Assembly: GCA_029051965.1 (NCBI GenBank) | Contig: JAIDJZ010000129.1 | Location: forward strand, 1 to 5,681 | Origin: Paramuribaculum sp. | GTDB taxonomy: Bacteria; Bacteroidota; Bacteroidia; Bacteroidales; Muribaculaceae | Direction of reading: 5' to 3' | DNA length: 5,681 nt | Shown here: positions 1-5,681 of the stretch, piece by piece | Layout of the letters: every line of letters begins with the position of its first letter | How positions within the stretch are numbered: the stretch's first letter is position 1 | Program-made: the position numbers and the translations under genes | The notes under the pieces: generated by a model | What the model was told of the DNA's origin: nothing | The model's database searches: none | What the model saw: the letters and a program-made list of their open reading frames with translations, nothing else

Positions 1-1
1 A

Positions 2-325
2 GGGGCCCGCCAGGGAGTTCTTCTTCTCAATGCCACCCTGACCGTCAGAGCCCACTCGCCCGGTTCGCATCAGAAACGAGGCTGGGAGCAGCTGACCGAC
101 CGCGTTGTCAGCCTCCTGTCGGAACGCCGGGAAGGGCTGGTCTTTATTCTCTGGGGCAGTTTCGCGGCCCGCAAGGCTGAACTGATCGACAGATCGAAAC
201 ATATGATTCTGACCTCAGCCCATCCGTCGCCTCTCAGCGCATCGCGCGGATTTTTCGGCAACCACCATTTCACACGGACCAACGACTATCTTCTGAAACA
301 GGGAAAATCTCCGATTGAATGGTAA
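2..325 (+). CDS. ung: Uracil-DNA glycosylase (family 1), C-terminal half, cut by left edge
   Basis: This enzyme removes uracil from DNA by cleaving the N-glycosidic bond, which starts base-excision repair in the cytoplasm. The window holds 107 C-terminal residues plus a TAA stop; the start lies off the left edge, and full family members are about 220-230 residues. Visible family-1 signatures are QGVLLLN near visible residues 4-10, whose Asn matches the uracil-binding Asn of E. coli Ung, then RAHSPGSH, LWGSFAARK (50-58), LIDRSKH, and the catalytic-loop motif HPSPLS (74-79) followed by RGFFG. The His of HPSPLS corresponds to the catalytic His of the family. The ending GKSPIEW is also typical. 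The stop codon overlaps the ATG of the next gene (ATGGTAA), suggesting the two are co-transcribed and translationally coupled. Identity is very secure; only the 5' part is unseen. Confidence 0.96.
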   Translation, partial: GARQGVLLLNATLTVRAHSPGSHQKRGWEQLTDRVVSLLSERREGLVFILWGSFAARKAELIDRSKHMILTSAHPSPLSASRGFFGNHHFTRTNDYLLKQGKSPIEW

Positions 326-1431
326 AACGGTTCAGAATACTACTTACGGCTGCGGCCGTTTTGCTCGGCATTGTCCATTCAGGCGCAGAAGTCAGAGACA
401 CACGTCCGGCAATATATTCGCCAACGTTCAAGACTCTGCAGACCAAAGTCAACGGAAACGACCAGCTTCCACCCGTCATTACGATGGGGAGTGACGACGT
501 GCTGACAGTCGGGTTCGATGAACTCGCTTCAGACCGGCGATATATGCGCTACGAACTTCTTCACTGCAATGCGCTATGGGCAGTCGACGGACTGCTGCCA
601 TCGGAATATGTCGACGGCTTCAACGAAGGCTATGTCGAGGACTACCGTTTTTCGGAAGCTACGCTCGTCCAGTATGTCCACTATGAAATCGTGATTCCCG
701 ACCCGGCACTGAAAATAAAACTGTCAGGCAACTATCTTCTGAGAGTCTACGACGAAAACGACCCTGACGAGACATTGCTTCAGGTCAGATTTTCGGTCGT
801 TGAGCCGACCATGAGTGCCACGGCAGAAGTCACATCGAGAACCGACATCGACTACAACAACTCCCACCAGCAGCTGACTGTCGGAGTCGACGCGAAAGGG
901 ACTGCGGTCAACAATATGATGAACGATCTGATTGTTGTTGTCGAACAGAACGGCCGGCAGGACAACCGAGTGGCACTGACAAATCCGACACGCATCGCAG
1001 GGAGTGTCGCATGGTGGGAGCATGTTCCTCTGCTGATTTTCGACGGAGGCAACGAATACCGCCGCATGGAGACCATATCGACGAACTATCCGGGAATGCG
1101 AGTGGCTGAAATCTCGTTTGCCGATCCGTTCTATCACTTTACGCTCCAGACCGATCAGCCGCGAGCCGGACTCGACTACGTCTATGACAGCACCCAGAAA
1201 GGACGATTCCGGATCCGGGAATACAATTCCGACGATTCCGATGTCGAGGCAGAATACGCGCTGACCCATTTCTCGCTCGAAATGCCGGAAAGAAACGACG
1301 TCGACATCTTCATCGACGGCGATCTGACGCTCCGCCGCTTCTCCCCCGAAAGCCTGATGGTCTTCAACCGCGCGACTGGCCTCTACGAGGCTACGCTGCT
1401 GCTCAAACAGGGGGCATACAATTATCAGTAG
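319..1431 (+). CDS. Type IX secretion system plug protein (DUF5103), ended early by an in-frame TAG
   Basis: The 370-residue product starts with a signal peptide: basic MVKRFR, then a hydrophobic stretch to about residue 22, with a likely cut near SGA-EV and no lipobox Cys. An exported location is therefore expected. The mature part matches the DUF5103/T9SS plug family: IYSPTFKTLQ (32-41), FDEL (66-69), HCNALW (82-87), EYVDGF (96-101), then QYVHYEIVIPD, SGNYLLRVY and a C-terminal LLKQGAYNYQ. In Flavobacterium johnsoniae the Plug protein binds SprA and closes the periplasmic side of the outer-membrane translocon; the same role is inferred here. The ATG at 319 overlaps the ung stop and puts the signal peptide at the N-terminus, so this start is preferred. 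The frame is interrupted at codon 371 by TAG (1429-1431), where relatives carry Tyr. The homologous frame continues to 1593, so an intact gene would have 424 codons before the stop. The gene may be a fresh pseudogene, a sequencing artefact or read through. Confidence 0.85.
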   Translation: MVKRFRILLTAAAVLLGIVHSGAEVRDTRPAIYSPTFKTLQTKVNGNDQLPPVITMGSDDVLTVGFDELASDRRYMRYELLHCNALWAVDGLLPSEYVDGFNEGYVEDYRFSEATLVQYVHYEIVIPDPALKIKLSGNYLLRVYDENDPDETLLQVRFSVVEPTMSATAEVTSRTDIDYNNSHQQLTVGVDAKGTAVNNMMNDLIVVVEQNGRQDNRVALTNPTRIAGSVAWWEHVPLLIFDGGNEYRRMETISTNYPGMRVAEISFADPFYHFTLQTDQPRAGLDYVYDSTQKGRFRIREYNSDDSDVEAEYALTHFSLEMPERNDVDIFIDGDLTLRRFSPESLMVFNRATGLYEATLLLKQGAYNYQ

Positions 1432-1593
1432 CTTGCTGTTCCACGCGGCGCATCGACCCGTGGCGCGACCTCTGTCGTAGAGGGAGACTGCTATCAGACC
1501 ACAAACGAATATATTGTCAAAGTCTATTTCCGGGAACCCGGCGCACGCTATGACCGGCTTGTGGCCGTCACGTCGGTGACTGCCGGAATCTAA
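1432..1593 (+). pseudogene. C-terminal tail of the T9SS plug protein, beyond the in-frame amber codon
   Basis: These 53 sense codons plus TAA continue the plug gene in exactly the same frame after the TAG at 1429-1431. The translation includes VVEGDCYQTTNEY, then VKVYFREPGARYDRLVAV, which matches the usual end of DUF5103 proteins (an EGNYYxTxNEYxxxVYYRPxGxRYDxLIG-like pattern, from memory). There is no shift and no second stop within it. It closes with tandem TAA TAA at 1591-1596, as a genuine gene end might. No plausible start codon lies near its beginning, so it is unlikely to be an independent gene. It is either the translated end of the plug protein (readthrough or error in the base call) or a newly orphaned remnant. 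Confidence 0.8.
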
Positions 1594-1603
1594 TAAATGT
1601 TTA

Positions 1604-2209
1604 ATGGATAATACAACCGAAGAAATAATGCTCCAGATCAACGATACCTTAGTAACTCTCGACCTCGCAGAACAGTTTTTTCAGTGCGATCTTGGAAAAT
1701 GTCTGGGCGAATGCTGCATTGAAGGAGATGCGGGCGCACCGATCACCGAAGAGGAGTATGAGGAACTGAAAAAGATCAAGGATATCGTCTGGGACGATCT
1801 GCTGCCGGCCGCCCGACAGCGCATTGAAGAGGCGGGAGTCGGTTATGTCGACGAAGAGGGCGACCTCGTGACACAGATTGTTGACGGACGGAATTGCGTC
1901 TTCACGACCTATGCGCCGGGCGGACTCTGCCTCTGTGCGATTGAAAAAGCCTACCGCGAGGGACGATGCCGGATGCGCAAGCCTATGTCGTGTTATCTCT
2001 ATCCGCTGCGTCTCACTCAGTATCCGACATTTACGGCAGTCAACTACCACCGCTGGAAAATCTGCCGTTGCGCGGAAGTGCTTGGCAAGGCCAACGGCAC
2101 ACGCCTCTATCAGTTCATGCGCGAGCCTCTGACCGAACGGTTCGGAAAGGAATGGTATGATGAGCTGGCTATGGCCTGCGAAGCCTATCTCGCCGAGAAC
2201 GGGAAGTGA
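1604..2209 (+). CDS. DUF3109 family cysteine-rich cytoplasmic protein
   Basis: This 201-residue soluble protein of unknown function has no signal peptide or membrane segment. It matches the DUF3109 family, common in Bacteroidota. It carries twelve cysteines: CDLGKCLGECC (C28, C33, C37, C38), C98, CLC (C109, C111), C122, C130, CRC (C154, C156) and C192. The clustering recalls the CxxCxxCC-type families suspected to bind zinc or an iron-sulfur centre; metal binding is inference, with no reaction assigned. Other family landmarks are EGDAGAPIT (40-48), RKPMSCYLYPLR (125-136) and NYHRWKICRC (147-156). Homologues usually begin at MLQI, so the ATG at 1628 (residue 9 here) may be the true start; neither ATG has a clear Shine-Dalgarno site, which is normal in this phylum. 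It starts 10 bp after the full plug frame ends, suggesting one transcript with ung and plug. Its TGA directly abuts the stop of the convergent MATE gene. Confidence 0.88.
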   Translation: MDNTTEEIMLQINDTLVTLDLAEQFFQCDLGKCLGECCIEGDAGAPITEEEYEELKKIKDIVWDDLLPAARQRIEEAGVGYVDEEGDLVTQIVDGRNCVFTTYAPGGLCLCAIEKAYREGRCRMRKPMSCYLYPLRLTQYPTFTAVNYHRWKICRCAEVLGKANGTRLYQFMREPLTERFGKEWYDELAMACEAYLAENGK

Positions 2210-3496
2210 TCAGATCTTCTTGATTTCAACCCCAAGAACGATGCCGCGCGATAGCAGATAGGCCAGAAACGCGATCCAGAGACCGTGGTTGCCGATCCGC
2301 GGAAACAAAAACAGATACAGTAGGAAATAGACTGCTGCGCCGACAACCATTGACGCAAGCATTGCGCGTGTCCGTGTCATGCCGATCATTACCCCGTCGC
2401 CGACAAAGGCCATGAAGCTGAGAAGTGGGATTGCCACGGCCCAGCCGAAAAATTCCTTCGAACTCGCCACAATCGCGCCCTCTGAGCTAAGAAGAACCAG
2501 AAAGGCATCGCCTCCGGCGAAATATACGATTGTGAAAATCAGCGATGCAACCGCACCGACAACGGTCAGCCCTCGGACTGTCTGTCGCAGCCGTGGCCGG
2601 TCGTCTGCACCCAGATAGCGCCCGCACAGAGCCTCTCCGGCAAATGCGAGACCATCCATCATATAGGAGAATATCGTGAAAAACTGCATCAGCAGAGTGT
2701 TGACGGCAAGCATAACCGTTCCCTGCATCGCACCGACACGCGTGAACCAGAGAGTGACGGCGACCAGACAGAATGTACGCAGAAATATATCGGAATTGAT
2801 CCGCAGAAAAGTGCGCAGGTCATCCCATGCCAGCAATAGCTTCACGCCAACCCTGACCAAGCCGTATTTCCGCAGTCCGACAGCAAGTCCGAGCAGGAAT
2901 CCTCCCCATTGGGCCGAGAGAGTCCCGAAAGCGACACCACTGATTTTCAGTCCGGCAGCGTAGACCAGCGTCAGCGACACAACGATATTGAACACATTGA
3001 TGAATATAGAAATCCACATCGGGATTCTTGAGTTCTGAAGCCCTATGAACCAGCCTGTCAGGGCAAACGTTCCGAGAACTGCCGGCGCGCCCCAGATGCA
3101 GATGCCGAAATACTCCATCGCCATTTCACGGGCAGCAGGTTCGGCATCGATAAAGTCAAGCAACAGCGTTGCGATCGGATGCCGGAATATGATAAAGGCC
3201 ATCGCGATGAAAAACGCGATGGCCATTGCACGTCTGACAATAGCATGGACCTGCAGCATGTTTCCTGCACCGAATGCCTGAGCGGTCGTTCCACTGGAAC
3301 CCATGCGAAGGAATCCGCACAGCCAGTAAAGCATGTTGAACATAGTGCCGCCGACGGCGATAGCCGCAATGTAGACGGCCGATCCCATATGGCCTACGAT
3401 TGCCACATCGCAGAGTGCGAGCAAGGGTGTGGTGATATTCGTCACCACGGCCGGCAGCGACAATGCGGCAATCGAACGCAGAAGCTGGCGATCCAA
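2210..3496 (-). CDS. MATE-family efflux transporter, DinF-like
   Basis: This is a 428-residue inner-membrane protein with about twelve hydrophobic segments, the size and layout of MATE exporters, which extrude cationic or other small compounds using a proton or sodium gradient. DinF-branch signatures are LPAVVTNITTPLL (14-26), DVAIVGHMGSA (30-40), YWLCGFLRMGSSGTTAQAFG (57-76) and GLQNSRIP. Asp30 in the first segment matches the conserved TM1 acidic residue implicated in cation coupling in DinF-type MATEs; proton coupling is inferred, and the substrate is unknown. The start is TTG at 3496-3494. Upstream in frame are only AGC, TTT, CTT, ATT, GAC and TTA before a stop, with no ATG or GTG, and the family N-terminus fits this site. 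It follows the OPT gene by 18 bp, so co-transcription is likely. A strong inverted repeat lies inside the gene at 3197-3224. Confidence 0.93.
   Translation of the reverse strand: MDRQLLRSIAALSLPAVVTNITTPLLALCDVAIVGHMGSAVYIAAIAVGGTMFNMLYWLCGFLRMGSSGTTAQAFGAGNMLQVHAIVRRAMAIAFFIAMAFIIFRHPIATLLLDFIDAEPAAREMAMEYFGICIWGAPAVLGTFALTGWFIGLQNSRIPMWISIFINVFNIVVSLTLVYAAGLKISGVAFGTLSAQWGGFLLGLAVGLRKYGLVRVGVKLLLAWDDLRTFLRINSDIFLRTFCLVAVTLWFTRVGAMQGTVMLAVNTLLMQFFTIFSYMMDGLAFAGEALCGRYLGADDRPRLRQTVRGLTVVGAVASLIFTIVYFAGGDAFLVLLSSEGAIVASSKEFFGWAVAIPLLSFMAFVGDGVMIGMTRTRAMLASMVVGAAVYFLLYLFLFPRIGNHGLWIAFLAYLLSRGIVLGVEIKKI
3197..3224 (-). repeat. Perfect 10-bp inverted repeat with 8-nt loop inside the MATE gene
   Basis: GGCCATCGCG (3197-3206) and CGCGATGGCC (3215-3224) are exact reverse complements separated by ATGAAAAA. 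In the MATE transcript this can fold into a GC-rich 10-bp stem with an 8-nt U-rich loop, followed by TTTATCATATT, which is a weak U tract. The arms encode residues 91-100 of the transporter, the palindromic peptide MAIAFFIAMA in a membrane segment. The structure is plain in the sequence; any attenuating or terminating role is speculation, since the repeat may simply follow from the hydrophobic codon pattern. Confidence 0.55.
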
Positions 3497-3514
3497 GCTA
3501 AAAAGAATGTCTAA

Positions 3515-5503
3515 TTATTTTACAGTTTTCGCACGCAGACTGTCGACGATCAGATAAACGATCAGTCCGATATAGACGAACAGTCCGAGAAGCTGATTGA
3601 TCCATGTCTCCATTTCGATGACTCCGTCATAGCCGGCAAATCTGGTGAGGGCGGAGAAGACACCGAAGAGCGCACCGCCCGCAATCAGACCGGAAGCAAT
3701 AAGCGTTCCGCGATCGCGACGGGCATTGTTGAGCGACTCATCTTTGCTGCGTGAGCCCACGAACCATGAGATCGCGCCGCCGACGAGCATCGGAGTGTTG
3801 AGGGGAAGCGGAATAAACATTCCGAGACAGAACGCGAGAGCGGGCACACCGAGCCAGTTGAGCAGCAATGCGAGAACAGCTCCGGTCATGTAGAGAATCC
3901 ACGGGGTCTCGCCTCCCATCATGATCGGTTCGATCACACCGGCCATCGCGTTGGCCTGCGGAGCTACGAGCGCATCCTTGCCTGTGAAACCGTAGACATC
4001 GTTAAGCAGCAGAATGACACCGCCTACAGTCGCGGCCGAAACGAGAGTACCGAGGAATTTCCAGCTTTCCTGTTTCTTTGGAGTCGATCCGAGCCAATAG
4101 CCGATCTTGAGGTCGGTCACGAAACCGCCGGCCATCGAGAGAGCCGTGCAGACGACACCGCCGATGATCATTGCGGCAACCATTCCCGAAGTTCCGGTGA
4201 TACCGATGGCAACGAAGATCGCCGAAGCAACAATGAGAGTCATGAGAGTCATTCCGGAAACGGGATTGGAACCGACAATCGCGATGGCATTCGCAGCAAC
4301 GGTCGTGAAGAGGAATGCGATGGCAGTCACTACAACCCATGCCACAATGGCCTGAAAGAGATTGTGGAGCACACCGAGCCAGAAGAAAAGAAAGACGGCG
4401 ACAAGCGCGATGACCATGAAGAATACGATGTGCTTCATCGAGATGTCGAGCTGCCAGCGCTGCTGTTTTGTTCCGGTCGCGCCACCTTTGAACTCACGGA
4501 CAGCGAGTCCTGCAGCCTGAGCGATGATTCCGCGCGATTTGACGATTCCGATGACACCCGCCATCGCAATACCGCCGATGCCGATCATACGGGCATAGGT
4601 CGAGAAGATCGCGTCCGGCTCCATCGCAACGATTTCGCTCGCGCCATAAGTCCCCATCAACGGGATGAGCACCCACCAGACGAAAGCCGAACCGGCAAAG
4701 ATGACGAACGCATACTTCAGACCGACGATGTAGCCGAGACCGAGCAGGGCCGCTCCGGTGTTGCAGCTGACAACAAGTTTGGTCTTTTCGGCGAGCGTCT
4801 GCCCCCACGATGTCATATAGGTCGACACTGTTTCGGCCCAGAGTCCGAAAGTGGCCACTACGTAGTCATAGATACCACCTATCAGCGCGGCGATAACAAG
4901 CAGTCTGGCCTGACCGCCGGACGCTTTTGCATTCTGACCGCTCATCAGCACCTGAGTCGTTGCCGTCGCTTCGGGGAACGGATATTTCCCGTGCATGTCC
5001 TTGACAAAATATTTTCTGAAGGGGATGAAAAAGAGAATTCCGAGCACCCCGCCGAAAAGCGAGCTGAGGAAAATCTCGAAAAAGTTGACAGGGATTTCAG
5101 GATGGGAGTTCTGGAGAATGTAGAGAGCCGGGAGAGGGAAGATCGCGCCGGCCACGATCACGCCCGAACATGCGCCGATCGACTGGATGATCACGTTCTG
5201 GCCGAGAGCATTGTTCTTCTTCAGAGCTCCCGACAGTCCGACTGCGATTATCGAGATCGGGATTGCCGCCTCGAAAACCTGTCCGACCCTCAGTCCGAGA
5301 TATGCAGCTGCGGCACTGAAGATAACAGCGAGAATCAACCCCATCATGACAGAATAGGGAGTAGCTTCAGGATAGTCATGGGCAGGATGCATCACCGGAC
5401 GGTAATGTTCGCCCGCTCCGAGTTCACGGAAAGCGTTGTCGGGAAGTTCAACCGGATCGGCGTCGAGATAGACCTCTTCCGGCAAATTTTCTTTTTCTTG
5501 CAT
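3515..5503 (-). CDS. OPT-family oligopeptide transporter
   Basis: This 662-residue inner-membrane protein belongs to the OPT superfamily, whose members import oligopeptides or, in the YSL branch, metal chelates by proton symport. A hydrophilic N-terminus of about 48 residues is followed by many hydrophobic segments (roughly 14-16), starting at TPYSVMMGLILAV (48-60). Family-like landmarks are the AAYLGLRVGQVFEAAIP stretch (66-82), NVIIQSIGACSG (103-114), the KYPFPEATAT motif (173-182), which parallels the PYPEGTA motif of the family, a central SNPVSGMTL stretch, and GMFIPLPLNTPMLVGG near the C-terminus. The length fits bacterial OPT proteins (about 600-700). The ATG at 5503-5501 is preferred; no upstream alternative is needed, and the preceding A/T-rich stretch suits Bacteroidota starts. 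It lies 30 bp after ssb and 18 bp before the MATE gene on the same strand. Peptide import is the default inference; the exact substrate cannot be read from the sequence. Confidence 0.93.
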   Translation of the reverse strand: MQEKENLPEEVYLDADPVELPDNAFRELGAGEHYRPVMHPAHDYPEATPYSVMMGLILAVIFSAAAAYLGLRVGQVFEAAIPISIIAVGLSGALKKNNALGQNVIIQSIGACSGVIVAGAIFPLPALYILQNSHPEIPVNFFEIFLSSLFGGVLGILFFIPFRKYFVKDMHGKYPFPEATATTQVLMSGQNAKASGGQARLLVIAALIGGIYDYVVATFGLWAETVSTYMTSWGQTLAEKTKLVVSCNTGAALLGLGYIVGLKYAFVIFAGSAFVWWVLIPLMGTYGASEIVAMEPDAIFSTYARMIGIGGIAMAGVIGIVKSRGIIAQAAGLAVREFKGGATGTKQQRWQLDISMKHIVFFMVIALVAVFLFFWLGVLHNLFQAIVAWVVVTAIAFLFTTVAANAIAIVGSNPVSGMTLMTLIVASAIFVAIGITGTSGMVAAMIIGGVVCTALSMAGGFVTDLKIGYWLGSTPKKQESWKFLGTLVSAATVGGVILLLNDVYGFTGKDALVAPQANAMAGVIEPIMMGGETPWILYMTGAVLALLLNWLGVPALAFCLGMFIPLPLNTPMLVGGAISWFVGSRSKDESLNNARRDRGTLIASGLIAGGALFGVFSALTRFAGYDGVIEMETWINQLLGLFVYIGLIVYLIVDSLRAKTVK

Positions 5504-5533
5504 TGATGAATTGTGGAATATTTTGATTGATAT
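5504..5533 (-). other. Short A/T-rich gap between ssb and the OPT gene
   Basis: This 30-bp stretch is clearly richer in A and T than the flanking genes and precedes the OPT ATG. I see no Shine-Dalgarno core, no hairpin and no Bacteroidota-type TAnnTTTG promoter element in it. It most likely acts as the unstructured leader that favours ribosome loading in this phylum and does not separate two transcription units. Confidence 0.4.
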
Positions 5534-5681
5534 TTATTGGTTTCCTTCAGTCGGGCGGGAAAGCAGCTCCATCGAATCGACATAAATCTCGGTGACCGTA
5601 TGTTTGATCGTGTTGCGGTCTTCCCATGTGCGTGTGCGGAGCTTCCCTTCAACGTAGATTTTAGTTCCTTTTCTGACATAC
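5534..5681 (-). CDS. ssb: Single-stranded DNA-binding protein, C-terminal end, cut by right edge
   Basis: The reverse strand encodes 48 residues and a TAA stop, starting in mid-gene with YVRKGTKIYVEGKL, then RTRTWEDRNTIKH and VTEIYVDSMELLSRP. This is the last part of the OB fold of bacterial SSB (KGxxxxVEGxLxxRxWED, then TEIxxxxMxxL). SSB coats single-stranded DNA during replication, recombination and repair. The protein ends only about eight residues after the OB fold (SRPTEGNQ). It therefore lacks the long linker and acidic DDDIPF-like tip that recruits partner proteins in E. coli SSB. Short SSB paralogues of this kind occur in Bacteroidota, often near mutY (from memory), but the upstream neighbour is outside the window. 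The OPT gene begins 30 bp downstream on the same strand, so a shared transcript is likely. Confidence 0.9.
   Translation of the reverse strand, partial: YVRKGTKIYVEGKLRTRTWEDRNTIKHTVTEIYVDSMELLSRPTEGNQ

Noticed and set aside
1441..1463. CCACG / CGTGG hairpin nine bases after the plug TAG, as in viral readthrough signals
   Set aside because: The stem is only 5 bp with a 13-nt loop, which is common by chance in GC-rich coding DNA. The context CAG TAG CTT matches no readthrough motif I know.
1597..1611. Four-codon mini-ORF (ATG TTT AAT GGA TAA) overlapping the DUF3109 start
   Set aside because: It is too short to support and easily arises in the A/T-rich junction. If the true DUF3109 start is at 1628 it does not even overlap it.
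724..1641. A 305-codon open frame on the - strand opposite the plug gene
   Set aside because: It has no recognisable domain and covers a region where the + strand matches DUF5103 well. It spans the amber codon only because the reverse strand has no stop there.
2195..2235. Possible bidirectional terminator at the convergent gene ends
   Set aside because: Only the short palindromes TGATCA and AGATCT and a weak GAAG/CTTC pairing are present. There is no stable GC stem with a T tract on either strand.
4233..4250. Tandem direct repeat ATGAGAGTC x2 in the OPT gene
   Set aside because: It simply encodes the repeated Met-Thr-Leu residues of a membrane segment on the reverse strand, and two short copies are not a meaningful repeat.
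4364..5506. A 380-codon open frame on the + strand opposite the OPT gene
   Set aside because: The translation is rich in Asp, Glu, Arg and His with no family resemblance. It lies wholly opposite a clear membrane transporter, and such long antisense frames arise from the codon pattern of that gene.

Overview
The window looks like chromosomal DNA of a Bacteroidota member, most likely order Bacteroidales and possibly Muribaculaceae-like. This rests on a type IX secretion system (T9SS) plug protein (DUF5103), a DUF3109 protein of the kind common in this phylum, the DinF-like MATE and OPT transporter types, and the near absence of Shine-Dalgarno sequences before the starts. Base composition is moderate to slightly GC-rich. 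The genus-level guess is inference only. No RNA genes, CRISPR arrays, insertion sequences or phage genes were seen.

Layout: the first ~2.2 kb reads on the + strand. It holds the C-terminal half of uracil-DNA glycosylase (ung, cut by the window edge), then a T9SS plug gene whose ATG overlaps the ung stop codon, then a cysteine-rich DUF3109 gene. The remaining ~3.5 kb reads on the - strand. In transcription order it holds the 3' end of a single-stranded DNA-binding protein gene (cut by the right edge), an OPT-family oligopeptide transporter, and a DinF-like MATE exporter, with gaps of only 30 and 18 bp. The two gene sets converge, and their stop codons abut with no spacer, forming TGATCA at 2207-2212.

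The most notable feature is in the plug gene. Its reading frame is closed by an in-frame TAG at 1429-1431, yet the same frame continues for 53 sense codons of recognisable family C-terminus and ends at a tandem TAA TAA (1591-1596). A TAG replaces what is normally a Tyr codon in the family's YNYQY-like stretch. This may be a recent nonsense mutation, a sequencing error, or, less likely, a suppressed or recoded amber codon. No other stop codon visible in the window is TAG.

Functionally the window mixes housekeeping DNA repair and replication (Ung, SSB), envelope and secretion (plug) and membrane transport (OPT import, MATE export). I see no convincing evidence for a new defence or mobile system. 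The items worth a second look are the amber codon, a 10-bp perfect inverted repeat inside the MATE gene that encodes a palindromic peptide, the tail-less SSB, and the zero-gap convergent gene ends.
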